Positions 35,735 through 43,549 of a DNA stretch of 64,000 nt are shown in pieces (position 1 is the stretch's first letter; each line of letters starts with the position of its first letter). Source of the stretch: Christiangramia sabulilitoris (lineage in GTDB: Bacteria > Bacteroidota > Bacteroidia > Flavobacteriales > Flavobacteriaceae); the NCBI RefSeq assembly GCF_007050985.1, contig NZ_VHSF01000001.1, positions 62,001-126,000 on the forward strand, written 5' to 3'. The position numbers and the translations under genes were made by a program. Below the pieces are notes generated by a model. It saw nothing but the letters and a program-made list of their open reading frames with translations. It had not been told where the DNA came from and searched no databases.

Positions 35735-35748
35735 CTCGTCGCTCGTCG
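35735..35748 (-). repeat. Inverted heptamer units, right side of the four-helix-bundle gene
   Basis: CTCGTCG twice in tandem; on the minus strand this is CGACGAG twice, the same CGAYGAR heptamer as on the left side but inverted. It lies 23 bp before hisF. Confidence 0.65.
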
Positions 35749-35770
35749 ATCCAACTTCAAAATTCATAAG

Positions 35771-36526
35771 ATGCTAACGAAACGAATTATACCCTGTCTT
35801 GATATCAAAAATGGAAGGACAGTTAAAGGAGTCAATTTTATTGACCTTAGAGATGCGGGAGATCCGGTGGAACTCGCCGCGGCGTATGCCGAGAAGGGAG
35901 CGGATGAACTGGTTTTCCTTGATATTTCGGCTACCGAAGAAAAACGAAAAACCCTGGCTAAGCTTGTTCTGGACGTCGCTGAGCAACTCAATATCCCATT
36001 TACCGTGGGTGGCGGAATCTCTTCAGTAGAAGATGTTGATATATTGCTTAAGAATGGAGCAGATAAGGTTTCTATTAATTCTTCCGCAGTCAAAAATCCT
36101 GACCTAATTAACCAGCTTTCCGATAAATTTGGAAGTCAGTGTGTAGTGGTGGCCATAGACGCAAAGAATATCGATGGAAAATGGAAAGTTCACCTTGTAG
36201 GGGGGAAAGTTCCTACCGATCTTGATCTTTTTGAATGGGCTAAAGAAGTTGAGCTTCGCGGAGCAGGAGAAATTCTCTTTACTTCAATGGATCATGATGG
36301 TACCAAAAATGGCTTTGCCAATGAAGCTCTGGCCAGACTGTCTGAGGAACTGAATATTCCTATTATTGCTTCTGGAGGAGCAGGAAATATTCAGCATTTC
36401 CAGGATACATTCCAGAAAGGTAAAGCAGATGCGGCTTTAGCTGCCAGTGTTTTCCATTTTAAAGAAATAGAGATCTCAGATCTCAAGAACCAACTAAAAA
36501 CAGCCGGAATACCGGTGAGAATATAA
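35771..36526 (+). CDS. hisF: Imidazole glycerol phosphate synthase, cyclase subunit
   Basis: HisF makes imidazole glycerol phosphate and AICAR from PRFAR and ammonia supplied by HisH. The 251-residue barrel has catalytic Asp11 in [19 protein letters not shown] and Asp130 in the region of [13 protein letters not shown], and phosphate-binding loops FTVGGGISS and IIASGGAGN. The spacing to hisH is unusual (more than 1.4 kb, with hisA and the four-helix-bundle gene between), though the subunits form a heterodimer. Confidence 0.97.
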   Translation: MLTKRIIPCLDIKNGRTVKGVNFIDLRDAGDPVELAAAYAEKGADELVFLDISATEEKRKTLAKLVLDVAEQLNIPFTVGGGISSVEDVDILLKNGADKVSINSSAVKNPDLINQLSDKFGSQCVVVAIDAKNIDGKWKVHLVGGKVPTDLDLFEWAKEVELRGAGEILFTSMDHDGTKNGFANEALARLSEELNIPIIASGGAGNIQHFQDTFQKGKADAALAASVFHFKEIEISDLKNQLKTAGIPVRI

Positions 36527-36531
36527 TTTAA

Positions 36532-36606
36532 CGTCATGCTGAATTTATTTCAGCATCTCAGAAAGCAAAAGATCCTGAAACTCCCGAAGCTTCGAGACAG
36601 GATGAC
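36532..36606 (+). repeat. REP-like element 1
   Basis: A 75-bp element made of two hairpins. The left arm is ATGCTGAA/TTCAGCAT (from 36535), the right arm ATCCTG/CAGGAT (36572-36603) with an inner CGAAGCTTCG. It begins CGTCA and ends ATGAC, so its ends are inverted. Confidence 0.75.
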
Positions 36607-36624
36607 ATAAAGAATAAATTTAAG

Positions 36625-36649
36625 ATGAATATAGATTTCAATAAGAATA
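36625..36649 (+). repeat. Duplicated first 25 bp of hisI
   Basis: These 25 bases are the same as the first 25 bases of hisI at 36785-36809 (from the ATG on). Here they lead into a dead-end frame that enters REP-like element 2 and stops at 36702. The copies are 160 bp apart. Confidence 0.85.
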
Positions 36650-36660
36650 ATCTTTTAAGC

Positions 36661-36747
36661 CGTCACCCTGAACTTGTTTCAGGGTCTCAAAATTATATAT
36701 GAATTCAACAGATGCTGAAACTCCCGAAGCTTCGGGACAGCATGACG
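36661..36747 (+). repeat. REP-like element 2
   Basis: An 87-bp element. The left arm is ACCCTGAA/TTCAGGGT (from 36665), the right arm ATGCTG/CAGCAT (36711-36744) with the perfect palindrome TCCCGAAGCTTCGGGA (36722-36737). In frame it would code the peptide RHPELVSGS, known as a translation of this repeat type in many bacteria. Confidence 0.8.
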
Positions 36748-36784
36748 CAATTAAAAATAGCTTTTCGAATAAGAATCAAAAATT

Positions 36785-37405
36785 ATGAATATAGATTTCA
36801 ATAAGAATAGTGATGGTTTAGTCCCGGCAATAATTCAGGATTCAAATACCAGAAAGGTATTGATGTTAGGCTACATGAATGAGGAAGCCTTCCTGAAAAC
36901 CAATCAAACAAAGAAAGTTACTTTCTATAGCCGGACTAAAGAGCGATTATGGACCAAAGGCGAGGAAAGTGGTAATTTTCTAAACCTGGTTAATATAAAG
37001 CTGGATTGCGATAATGATACACTTCTGGTGGAAGTAGATCCTGAAGGTACTGTTTGTCATAAAGGCACTGATACCTGCTGGGCTGAAGAAAATACCGCTA
37101 ACTATGGTTTTCTTTCAAAACTGGAAGGTATTATTGCCAACCGACAGAAATTAAGTGAAACAGAGCCTCAATTGCGTAAGGAAAATGAGAACAGTTATGT
37201 AACATCACTTTTTGATAAAGGCATTAATAAGATCGCTCAGAAAGTAGGGGAGGAAGCTGTAGAAACTGTGATCGAAGCAAAGGATGATAATGATGATCTC
37301 TTTTTAAATGAGAGTGCCGACCTTCTTTTTCACTATTTGATCCTTCTGAAAGCTAAAGGATTTGGTTTAAAGGACATTGTTAAGGTTTTAGAAAACAGAC
37401 ATTAA
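36785..37405 (+). CDS. hisIE: Bifunctional phosphoribosyl-AMP cyclohydrolase / phosphoribosyl-ATP pyrophosphatase
   Basis: A 206-residue fusion. The N-terminal HisI half has VLMLGYMNEEAFLKT, FYSRTKERLWTKGEESGN and the zinc site with DCDNDTLL and GTVCHKGTDTCW. The HisE half begins near residue 115 (LEGIIANRQ) and has GINKIAQKVGEEAVETVIEA with the conserved Glu residues. It does steps 2 and 3 of the pathway. Its first 25 bp are repeated 160 bp upstream, on the other side of REP-like element 2. It is the last gene of the operon and is followed by a terminator. Confidence 0.96.
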   Translation: MNIDFNKNSDGLVPAIIQDSNTRKVLMLGYMNEEAFLKTNQTKKVTFYSRTKERLWTKGEESGNFLNLVNIKLDCDNDTLLVEVDPEGTVCHKGTDTCWAEENTANYGFLSKLEGIIANRQKLSETEPQLRKENENSYVTSLFDKGINKIAQKVGEEAVETVIEAKDDNDDLFLNESADLLFHYLILLKAKGFGLKDIVKVLENRH

Positions 37406-37409
37406 GAAA

Positions 37410-37436
37410 AAACTCCCGAATCCCGGGAGTTTTACT
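37410..37436 (+). terminator. Terminator of the his operon
   Basis: AAACTCCCG (37410-37418) pairs with CGGGAGTTT (37424-37432), loop AATCC, then a T-rich tract; it also serves the convergent pirin gene poorly. Confidence 0.8.
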
Positions 37437-37491
37437 TTTTTATTCAAAATTGAAATGGTTTCCGAACAGTTCGTAATAATCTGTTTTAAAA

Positions 37492-38346
37492 TCATTCTTC
37501 CCAGCTTCCCATTTTACCAGATCTGTAATCTTCATACGCCTGCCTGATTTCCTCCTCAGAATTCATCACGAAGGGTCCTCCAAAGACCACTTTCTCATTA
37601 AAAGGTTCTGCGTGACCAAGTAGTAGAATACTTTTTTCTTTAGCTATTATATTCAGCTTTTCATCATTTCTGGAAAATTCTGCAAGGTGTAATTCTGGAA
37701 CATTGATCTCGTTCACTTCCAGTTCGCCCTTAATAACATAAAAGAAAATATTATGGGATTTTGGGATCTCCAGCTGGATTTTGGAATCCTTTTCAAAATG
37801 TACCAGGGAAAGGTCTACCGAGGTTGGAGTATCAAAAGCTCCTCTTATTCCTTTAAAATTCCCGGAAACTACCTGGACCTTAATAGTTTCTTCCTCGTTC
37901 TGCCAGATCGAAATCTTGTCTTCCTGTAATCCGCGGTAATGCGGTTGCATCATTTTTAGCCTCCTGGGGAGATTAACCCATAATTGCAGGATCTCCAGTG
38001 GACCTCCTTCTTTTTTGAAATCATCTGAAGAAATCTCAGAATGTAAAAGGCCGCGACCAGCAGTCATCCACTGCACTCCGCCACTTTCTATCACACTGTA
38101 ATGCCCATCACTATCCTTATGGGCTATATCGCCGTCAAGGATAAAAGTGACCGTTTCTATACCACGATGCGGATGTGGTCCAAAGGGAAGCCCGTTATTA
38201 TTTGGGGGATAGACCTGTGGGCCATGATGGTTTAGAAATATAAAAGGATCTATCATTTGCAGATTACCAGTGGGTAAGGGAGACCAGGTCTCAAGATCAC
38301 CCATCGGCCTGTATTCTGCTTTATGTAGTTTCTTTATATTCCTCAT
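37492..38346 (-). CDS. Pirin family protein
   Basis: A 284-residue bicupin. The metal-binding region is LPFGPHPHRGIETVTFILDG (two His near residues 57-59) with LLHSE near residue 100, matching pirins that bind iron and in some bacteria have quercetin dioxygenase activity. The C-terminal half carries the second, degenerate cupin (NIFFYVIKGELEVNE). Minus strand, 9 bp after the NYN-domain gene. Function in this organism is not known. Confidence 0.92.
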   Translation of the reverse strand: MRNIKKLHKAEYRPMGDLETWSPLPTGNLQMIDPFIFLNHHGPQVYPPNNNGLPFGPHPHRGIETVTFILDGDIAHKDSDGHYSVIESGGVQWMTAGRGLLHSEISSDDFKKEGGPLEILQLWVNLPRRLKMMQPHYRGLQEDKISIWQNEEETIKVQVVSGNFKGIRGAFDTPTSVDLSLVHFEKDSKIQLEIPKSHNIFFYVIKGELEVNEINVPELHLAEFSRNDEKLNIIAKEKSILLLGHAEPFNEKVVFGGPFVMNSEEEIRQAYEDYRSGKMGSWEE

Positions 38347-38355
38347 TGGTATATC

Positions 38356-39090
38356 TTACTTATTTCTCACGTAAATAAGCTTGAATTTTGAATTGGAGTT
38401 CTCCCTTGATTCTATCTCGAATTTATCTATAGAATTGATCATGGGAGTCAGCTTTTGAAATCCGTAGTTCCTGGAATCAAAATTAGGTTGCTTTTTCTGA
38501 AGCAAACTTCCCACATCGCCCAAAAATGCCCATCCATCCTCGTCGGCGACATCAGAAATCGTTTGTGAGATAAGCCTAACCACACTAGGTGTGATCTTAT
38601 CCAGATTTTGTTTTCTATTATCCTTCTCCCTGCTTTTTCCGTTCTCAGATTCCTTGGTATTATGCTTTAAGATTTCAATATATATGAACTTATCGCAGGC
38701 AACAATAAATGGATCCGGAGTTTTTTTCTCTCCTATCCCGATCACTTTTTTTCCGGCTTCTCTAAGCCTGGTAGCTAAACGGGTGAAATCTGAATCGCTG
38801 GATACAAGGCAGAACCCGTCAACCTTGTTTGAATAAAGAATATCCATGGCATCGATGATCATTGCAGAATCTGTCGCATTTTTTCCCTGGGTATAGCCAT
38901 ATTGCTGAATGGGATGTATGGCATTCTCCAAAAGGACATTTTTCCATTTGTTTAGATGCGGTTTGGTCCAGTCTCCATAAATTCTTTTAATTGTTGGGTT
39001 GCCATATTTGGCAATTTCCTCCATCATCTCCTTTACGTGGGCAGAAGGTATATTATCGCCGTCTATAAGTACAGCTAAATTAGTTTCCAT
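38356..39090 (-). CDS. NYN-domain protein with C-terminal OST-HTH/LOTUS domain
   Basis: A 244-residue protein. The N-terminal NYN/LabA (PIN-like nuclease) domain has AVLIDGDNIPS and later SDSDFTRLATRLREAGK, with Asp residues at the usual metal site. The C-terminal 75 residues (ITPSVVRLISQTISDVADED onward to about 230) look like an OST-HTH/LOTUS domain, which binds RNA. This combination suggests an RNA-cleaving or RNA-sensing protein. It is cytoplasmic and lies upstream of pirin with a 9-bp gap. Substrate unknown. Confidence 0.88.
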   Translation of the reverse strand: METNLAVLIDGDNIPSAHVKEMMEEIAKYGNPTIKRIYGDWTKPHLNKWKNVLLENAIHPIQQYGYTQGKNATDSAMIIDAMDILYSNKVDGFCLVSSDSDFTRLATRLREAGKKVIGIGEKKTPDPFIVACDKFIYIEILKHNTKESENGKSREKDNRKQNLDKITPSVVRLISQTISDVADEDGWAFLGDVGSLLQKKQPNFDSRNYGFQKLTPMINSIDKFEIESRENSNSKFKLIYVRNK

Positions 39091-39163
39091 TAATTATGTT
39101 TTATTTGGGCGACTAATGTAAAGATTAAAATATTAGTCCCTTCTTTTCGAGAATAAAATATCT

Positions 39164-39194
39164 TAAAAAGGGCCTGTAAGTTAGTTACAGGCCC
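39164..39194 (-). terminator. Terminator of the release-factor-like gene
   Basis: A perfect 10-bp stem, GGGCCTGTAA (39170-39179) with TTACAGGCCC (39185-39194), loop GTTAG, followed on the minus strand by TTTTT. Confidence 0.85.
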
Positions 39195-39203
39195 GGTTTC
39201 ATG

Positions 39204-40358
39204 CTAGAATCTCAATAATGCGTTCATTTTAGATTTTTTCTGCGGCATGAATTCATGCTCTACCAGATAGACTTTTCCACCCATCTCAATGGTTTTCTTG
39301 GCGGCAAGATTTAATAATGAAGTACTTCCATTTTCATTATTTTCGGCAAACTCCACTTTCATATTTTCTTCATTATAATCGCCCCAGACTTCGGCTCTGT
39401 TTTCAATAAAAAGAGTATCAACTTTTCCCTGATGCACCGCAGCAATTATATCGCTGATGGCTGAAGTGGTATTTTCTGTAGAACTGAGCTCCTTGTATTT
39501 TTCAATTTTTTCGTCCCGCGTATCATTTAAAAATGGCTCCATTACCTCAATTGCTTTCTGATGTATTCCCATAAGATCTGAATCGTTTGGATTACCGGGA
39601 ATCACGGCATCAACCAAATGATTATAAGTATTAGCGTCTTTATAAATAGGGAACATATAATCCTGGCAATAAACTACCAGTGGCAATTTTTCCCTGTTCA
39701 GATATTCTTTTAATCCCTGATCTACAGCTCTGAAGAATTGTTTTATCTCTGTTTTTTCATCTCTTTCACTTCCTCCATGGCCATGAAATTGAGTCTTTTC
39801 ACCTCCTTCTCCCTGAGTCCTGAACTGAAGGGCTTTTTCCTTATAATCAAAACCAACCCTTTCTTCCAGTCTGGAAGGAGTTAGATCTTCTATTTCTACG
39901 GGAGCAATGCTGTACTTTGATGCTTCAAATAATTTTACATCTTCCAGCTGGATCGCCAGAATATTGAATTTACCATCTCCTGTCATGGCATGTACCAGAG
40001 GTTTCACATAAAATTCTTCAGATATATAATGATAATCATCGAAATTTACAGGGAGAGTATAATTTTGAAAATAGTCTTCTGAGGCAAAGATCGCCAGACC
40101 ATCTGACTGATGACGCCAGAAATCCCGGTTTTCCAGTAGATTTTCTATAGGCTTTGCTATGTTGTTTATGACATTTTCCTGAACATTCTGTTCTTTTAAT
40201 TCTTTTCTAATCTGCACCCATTTAGAATGTAAATGCTTTTTGTTTTTGCCTTCTAAAACTTCTTTTCCAGCTCTTTGGGTAGGAATAAAAATGGATACGC
40301 AAATCTCGTTTTTATAATTTGCCAGTTCCTTAAAATCTTTTTCATTGATCATCGACAT
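39204..40358 (-). CDS. Bacterial archaeo-eukaryotic release factor-like protein (baeRF)
   Basis: A 384-residue soluble protein. Motifs such as ICVSIFIPTQRAGKE near the start, FRAVDQGLKEYLNREKLPLV in the middle and AAKKTIEMGGKVYLVEHEFM near the end, plus the two-domain layout, fit the baeRF family, bacterial relatives of eRF1/Pelota that lack the canonical GGQ loop of release factors. A short His/Gly-rich loop (HGHGGSERDEKTE, about residues 201-213) sits in the middle. The family is linked by comparative genomics to stalled-ribosome handling but its function is not established. It is in one unit by itself; a 137-bp gap separates it from the CDF transporter. Confidence 0.75.
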   Translation of the reverse strand: MSMINEKDFKELANYKNEICVSIFIPTQRAGKEVLEGKNKKHLHSKWVQIRKELKEQNVQENVINNIAKPIENLLENRDFWRHQSDGLAIFASEDYFQNYTLPVNFDDYHYISEEFYVKPLVHAMTGDGKFNILAIQLEDVKLFEASKYSIAPVEIEDLTPSRLEERVGFDYKEKALQFRTQGEGGEKTQFHGHGGSERDEKTEIKQFFRAVDQGLKEYLNREKLPLVVYCQDYMFPIYKDANTYNHLVDAVIPGNPNDSDLMGIHQKAIEVMEPFLNDTRDEKIEKYKELSSTENTTSAISDIIAAVHQGKVDTLFIENRAEVWGDYNEENMKVEFAENNENGSTSLLNLAAKKTIEMGGKVYLVEHEFMPQKKSKMNALLRF

Positions 40359-40495
40359 AACTTTATTTATTTCGGTTAATTATACAGATTAATATACGCT
40401 TAAACCGCGCGACATCAAAGCCGGCAGCCGCTCGTTTGTGCTAAATGTTTCTTAATTAATCTGAAAGAAAATCAAAAGTGAACCGGGAATCCTTT

Positions 40496-41374
40496 CTAAA
40501 GTTCATCATCAGGTTCCACATGGATAAGGACATCTGCGATTTGCGGAATATTTTCAAGGATCTCATCTTTGACCCGGTGAGCAATATCATGGCCGGTTTT
40601 TACGCTGATGTCTGATTTTACTGCGATATGAAGGTCTACATGGTAAGTCATCCCGGTCTTCCGGATAAAACACTTTTCGGTGTCTATAACCCCTGGATGC
40701 GCTATTGAAATTTTTCTTATTTGCATTTCAATATCCATATATCTGTGTTCATCCATTACCTCACCCAATGCAGGTCTGAAAATGAGATAGGCATTGAAAA
40801 AGATAAAACCTGAAGCAAACAAAGCTGCCCAGTCATCTGCATTTTCGTAACCTTTTCCCATAACCAGGGCAACAGTAATGCCAATAAAAGCCATTAATGA
40901 GGTAATCGCATCACTGCGATGGTGCCAGGCATCGGCCTTTAGGGCCGTGCTATCTGTTTCTGTGCCTTTTTTAGAAATAAAACGATAAAAGATCTCTTTC
41001 ACCACTATGATTACAGCCAGTACTATGAGCGTATAAGGTTCAGGGACTTCATGTGGAGTCTGGATATTCTCTATACTGGCGTAAGCGATAATAGTTGCTG
41101 AGACGATAAGAAAACCAACTATCATGAAAGTAATAAGGGGTTCTGCCTTGCCATGACCATACGGGTGATTTTTATCGGCAGGTTTGGTGGCATATCTTAA
41201 GCCTAAAAGTACCAGCAGGGAGCTAAAAACATCTGTAGTTGATTCAATTGCATCGGCAATCAGGGCATAAGAATTTCCGAAAATTCCAGTAATCGCTTTC
41301 ACGATTGCCAGGAATGCATTTCCGAAAATACTGAAATAGGAGGCTTTAATGGCTTCCCTGAAAGCGGGTTGCAT
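40496..41374 (-). CDS. Cation diffusion facilitator family transporter
   Basis: A 292-residue protein with six membrane helices in the first ~205 residues and a cytoplasmic C-terminal domain (from about residue 210) with the fold of the family. Metal-site residues are seen in helix 2, LIADAIESTTDVFSS (DxxxD form) and helix 5, KADAWHHRSDAITS (HxxxD). The DxxxD/HxxxD mix allows Zn, Fe or Mn; the metal cannot be fixed from sequence. Minus strand, 32 bp after the TauE/SafE gene, so possibly co-transcribed. Confidence 0.92.
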   Translation of the reverse strand: MQPAFREAIKASYFSIFGNAFLAIVKAITGIFGNSYALIADAIESTTDVFSSLLVLLGLRYATKPADKNHPYGHGKAEPLITFMIVGFLIVSATIIAYASIENIQTPHEVPEPYTLIVLAVIIVVKEIFYRFISKKGTETDSTALKADAWHHRSDAITSLMAFIGITVALVMGKGYENADDWAALFASGFIFFNAYLIFRPALGEVMDEHRYMDIEMQIRKISIAHPGVIDTEKCFIRKTGMTYHVDLHIAVKSDISVKTGHDIAHRVKDEILENIPQIADVLIHVEPDDEL

Positions 41375-41406
41375 ATTTTTATTTTGTTATGATCATTAAA
41401 TTTAAA

Positions 41407-42162
41407 TTATTTCAGCTGGTTATAGATCATCAAAATTCCGCTCAATACCATAAAGAATATCAGAAGCTTCCTAAAGTTGCTGTTCTTCATTTTTGAAAGG
41501 AATTTTTTTCCGATGATATTACCAATAATAGTTCCCAGGCCCAAAGCGATTCCGTAGATCCATAATTCGTTATGTAATAAACCAAAGAAAGCATAACTAC
41601 CTATCTGCGAGATTCCCAGGAAAAAAGAATTTACCGTCTTGGTAGCGATCAATTCTTCTTTGTCCAGTCCAAGATTCAAATAGAAAGGATTAAGCACAGG
41701 ACCAAGACCTCCCACGATAGTTCCCAGGATGGAGACTATAAACCCCAGGGGTATAAAAAACCATAGTTTTACCGGGAATGATCTTTCCTTTTTTCCAAAC
41801 CTGTATTGAAAAACGGTACTTATTAAAAAGATCCCAACCAGGATCTGCAGCCAGGAAGATTCGGCTTTAGTGAAAAACCATCCCGCCACCCAGGCTCCAG
41901 CCATAGCCGCCGGAACATAGTATAAGAAAACGCTCCAGTTTATATATTTCCAGAACAGGATCAATCTCGCCGGTCGCCCTATGAAAGTACCAAGGTTGAT
42001 GATGGGCGCTGTTTTAATGGTTCCCAGCATAAAATTTACAAGTGGTACCAGGATCAAAGCTCCGCCGCCGCCAGATACCGTAGAGATCGTAAATGAAATA
42101 ATACCCGCAAAAAAAAGAATGACCAGATAAAGAAGATTAATATCCTGTAATAATTCCTGCAT
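41407..42162 (-). CDS. Sulfite exporter TauE/SafE family protein
   Basis: A 251-residue integral membrane protein with about eight helices and the two internally related halves of the TauE/SafE fold (GGGGALILVPLVNFMLGTIK and later ILGTIVGGLGPVLNPFYLNL, each with a Gly-rich re-entrant stretch). Members export organosulfonates or sulfite, but many are uncharacterised. Upstream of the CDF gene on the same strand. Substrate unknown. Confidence 0.85.
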   Translation of the reverse strand: MQELLQDINLLYLVILFFAGIISFTISTVSGGGGALILVPLVNFMLGTIKTAPIINLGTFIGRPARLILFWKYINWSVFLYYVPAAMAGAWVAGWFFTKAESSWLQILVGIFLISTVFQYRFGKKERSFPVKLWFFIPLGFIVSILGTIVGGLGPVLNPFYLNLGLDKEELIATKTVNSFFLGISQIGSYAFFGLLHNELWIYGIALGLGTIIGNIIGKKFLSKMKNSNFRKLLIFFMVLSGILMIYNQLK

Positions 42163-42194
42163 ATATTATTCGTTGTTTATCATTCAAAGATCAA

Positions 42195-43145
42195 TTACCA
42201 CCAAACAATAAAATATCTATGATATCCGGTTTGGGTTTTCATCCAGACCATGGGTGATCTTTTATCCGCCAGCATTGATTGAATGTTATCCATCAACTCA
42301 GGATAAGAGTACCAGTTTTGGTTTTTTTCAGGGCTGCAGCTCCATTCTTTCTTTTTCGGACTATAAAACAAATGGTCTTTCCATGGCATATTTTGAAAAT
42401 CTGTAAGATTGTAATAATTCCCCATCACTCCAATAGCATTTTTTGTCCTGGAATTTTGCGGAAGGTATAAATGAGCCTTAAAACAGAGTTGTTGTTCAAT
42501 TTCATTGACCTCAATACCCAGGTCGTCTAAATATTCTGAAGTTTCTGGTTTGAATATTAATGGAAATTGCCTCGTTTTTAGTTTTTCCAGTTTTTCATAA
42601 AAACTATCCCGGCGGTTGGGTCCAATCCACCGTTTAATTTCAGTTTCAAAAGAAGGGTCATAGATATAAAGTTTATAAACCAGCTCTACATGTATCGTTT
42701 TTGATCTTTCGTGGTCGAAGATAAGAAAGTCCAGTTCTCCCAGAGTCTGCTTCCGGTCGATTATCTGTATATTAGAAGCTGTTAGGTCATAGCGCTTGCT
42801 ATGGCGAATTGCGATCTCAAAGAAACTCTCCATCCTTTTTCCCAGGACAGAATTCCTGGGATGTTCCAACTCTTCTAGCTCTGCAATGATCTCTTTTGTT
42901 ATTTCAATTTCTGGAAATTCAAAAGTCTTATAGTTACATGAAAACCTATCCTGAAAAATATCAGGAGTATTAAGAAAGCCTTCAAATTGATCTGGAACGC
43001 TAATAGCTTTTAAATTTAGGTTATGGGTGTTTAAAGGCTTTTTTGAATTAGTCTTCCTTAATGGGAATCCAGATCTTTTCCTTAGATTCAGGATTGTCAG
43101 GACCTTTATAATCCTTACCCAGAACTTCAAAATGGGGGCGGTCAT
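42195..43145 (-). CDS. DUF1853-like protein, start codon uncertain
   Basis: From about 43040 down, the frame codes a protein-like chain of ~280 residues: FEGFLNTPDIFQDRFSCNYK, then a core with TLGELDFLIFDHERSKTIHVEL (restriction-fold-like: Glu-Leu-Asp and His-Val-Glu) and IDRKQT. It matches my memory of DUF1853, a family with a PD-(D/E)XK-like core. No ATG, GTG or TTG exists between the stop of the GyrI-like gene (43048) and the start of the protein-like part. The ATG at 43145 or the TTG at 43130 would require 98 or 83 bp of overlap with the upstream gene, which adds a strange basic N-terminus. A 5'-truncated or unusual start is possible. Confidence 0.6.
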   Translation of the reverse strand: MTAPILKFWVRIIKVLTILNLRKRSGFPLRKTNSKKPLNTHNLNLKAISVPDQFEGFLNTPDIFQDRFSCNYKTFEFPEIEITKEIIAELEELEHPRNSVLGKRMESFFEIAIRHSKRYDLTASNIQIIDRKQTLGELDFLIFDHERSKTIHVELVYKLYIYDPSFETEIKRWIGPNRRDSFYEKLEKLKTRQFPLIFKPETSEYLDDLGIEVNEIEQQLCFKAHLYLPQNSRTKNAIGVMGNYYNLTDFQNMPWKDHLFYSPKKKEWSCSPEKNQNWYSYPELMDNIQSMLADKRSPMVWMKTQTGYHRYFIVWW

Positions 43146-43539
43146 CCAGGCTGTACTTTGAGGATGGTATCCAGTCTTCGAAAATAAATTTAGCGGTGTC
43201 TGAAAATTGCCTGGAAGTGCCTTCATGAGTGAACACCGCATACAGGCCGGCAGGTAATTTTAATCCTTTAAGGCCTTCATCGATTGTGGAATAATCTTCA
43301 ACCTCTACAGCGGCCCATTTTTCAAATACAGACTGGGAATTAAAATGTCCCGAAATAAAACCATCGTCGTAAACCTGTACAGAAAATAGATCCTGACTTT
43401 TGGTATTATCAATACTATCTTTCTTGTCCATAAATCTTTTCCATAAAACCGCAGTTTTATCATCGGCCAAACTAGTGTGAAGACTAACACCCACCAGTTT
43501 TTTTGCTTTCATCTCGATAATATCAGGTTCTTTCATCAT
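43048..43539 (-). CDS. GyrI-like small-molecule-binding domain protein
   Basis: A 163-residue single-domain protein. The two-repeat fold of the AraC effector-binding (GyrI-like/SOUL-related) domain is suggested by IEMKAKKLVGVSLHTSLA, KWAAVEVEDYSTIDEGLKGL, LPAGLYAVFTHEGTS and FIFEDWIPSSKYSLDDRPHF with the acidic residue of the pocket. It is standalone and has no DNA-binding domain. It lies upstream of the DUF1853-like gene and 10 bp downstream of the S9 peptidase gene. Ligand unknown. Two Met codons are adjacent at the start; either is possible. Confidence 0.8.
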   Translation of the reverse strand: MMKEPDIIEMKAKKLVGVSLHTSLADDKTAVLWKRFMDKKDSIDNTKSQDLFSVQVYDDGFISGHFNSQSVFEKWAAVEVEDYSTIDEGLKGLKLPAGLYAVFTHEGTSRQFSDTAKFIFEDWIPSSKYSLDDRPHFEVLGKDYKGPDNPESKEKIWIPIKED

Positions 43540-43549
43540 CTTATTTTAT

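Noticed and set aside
36625-36702. A 25-codon upstream ORF starting like hisI
   Set aside because: It copies only the first eight codons of hisI and then reads through REP-like DNA; treated as duplication and not as a gene.
43146-43241. N-terminal extension of the DUF1853-like frame up to 43241
   Set aside because: This part lies over the GyrI-like gene in another frame and has no protein character.
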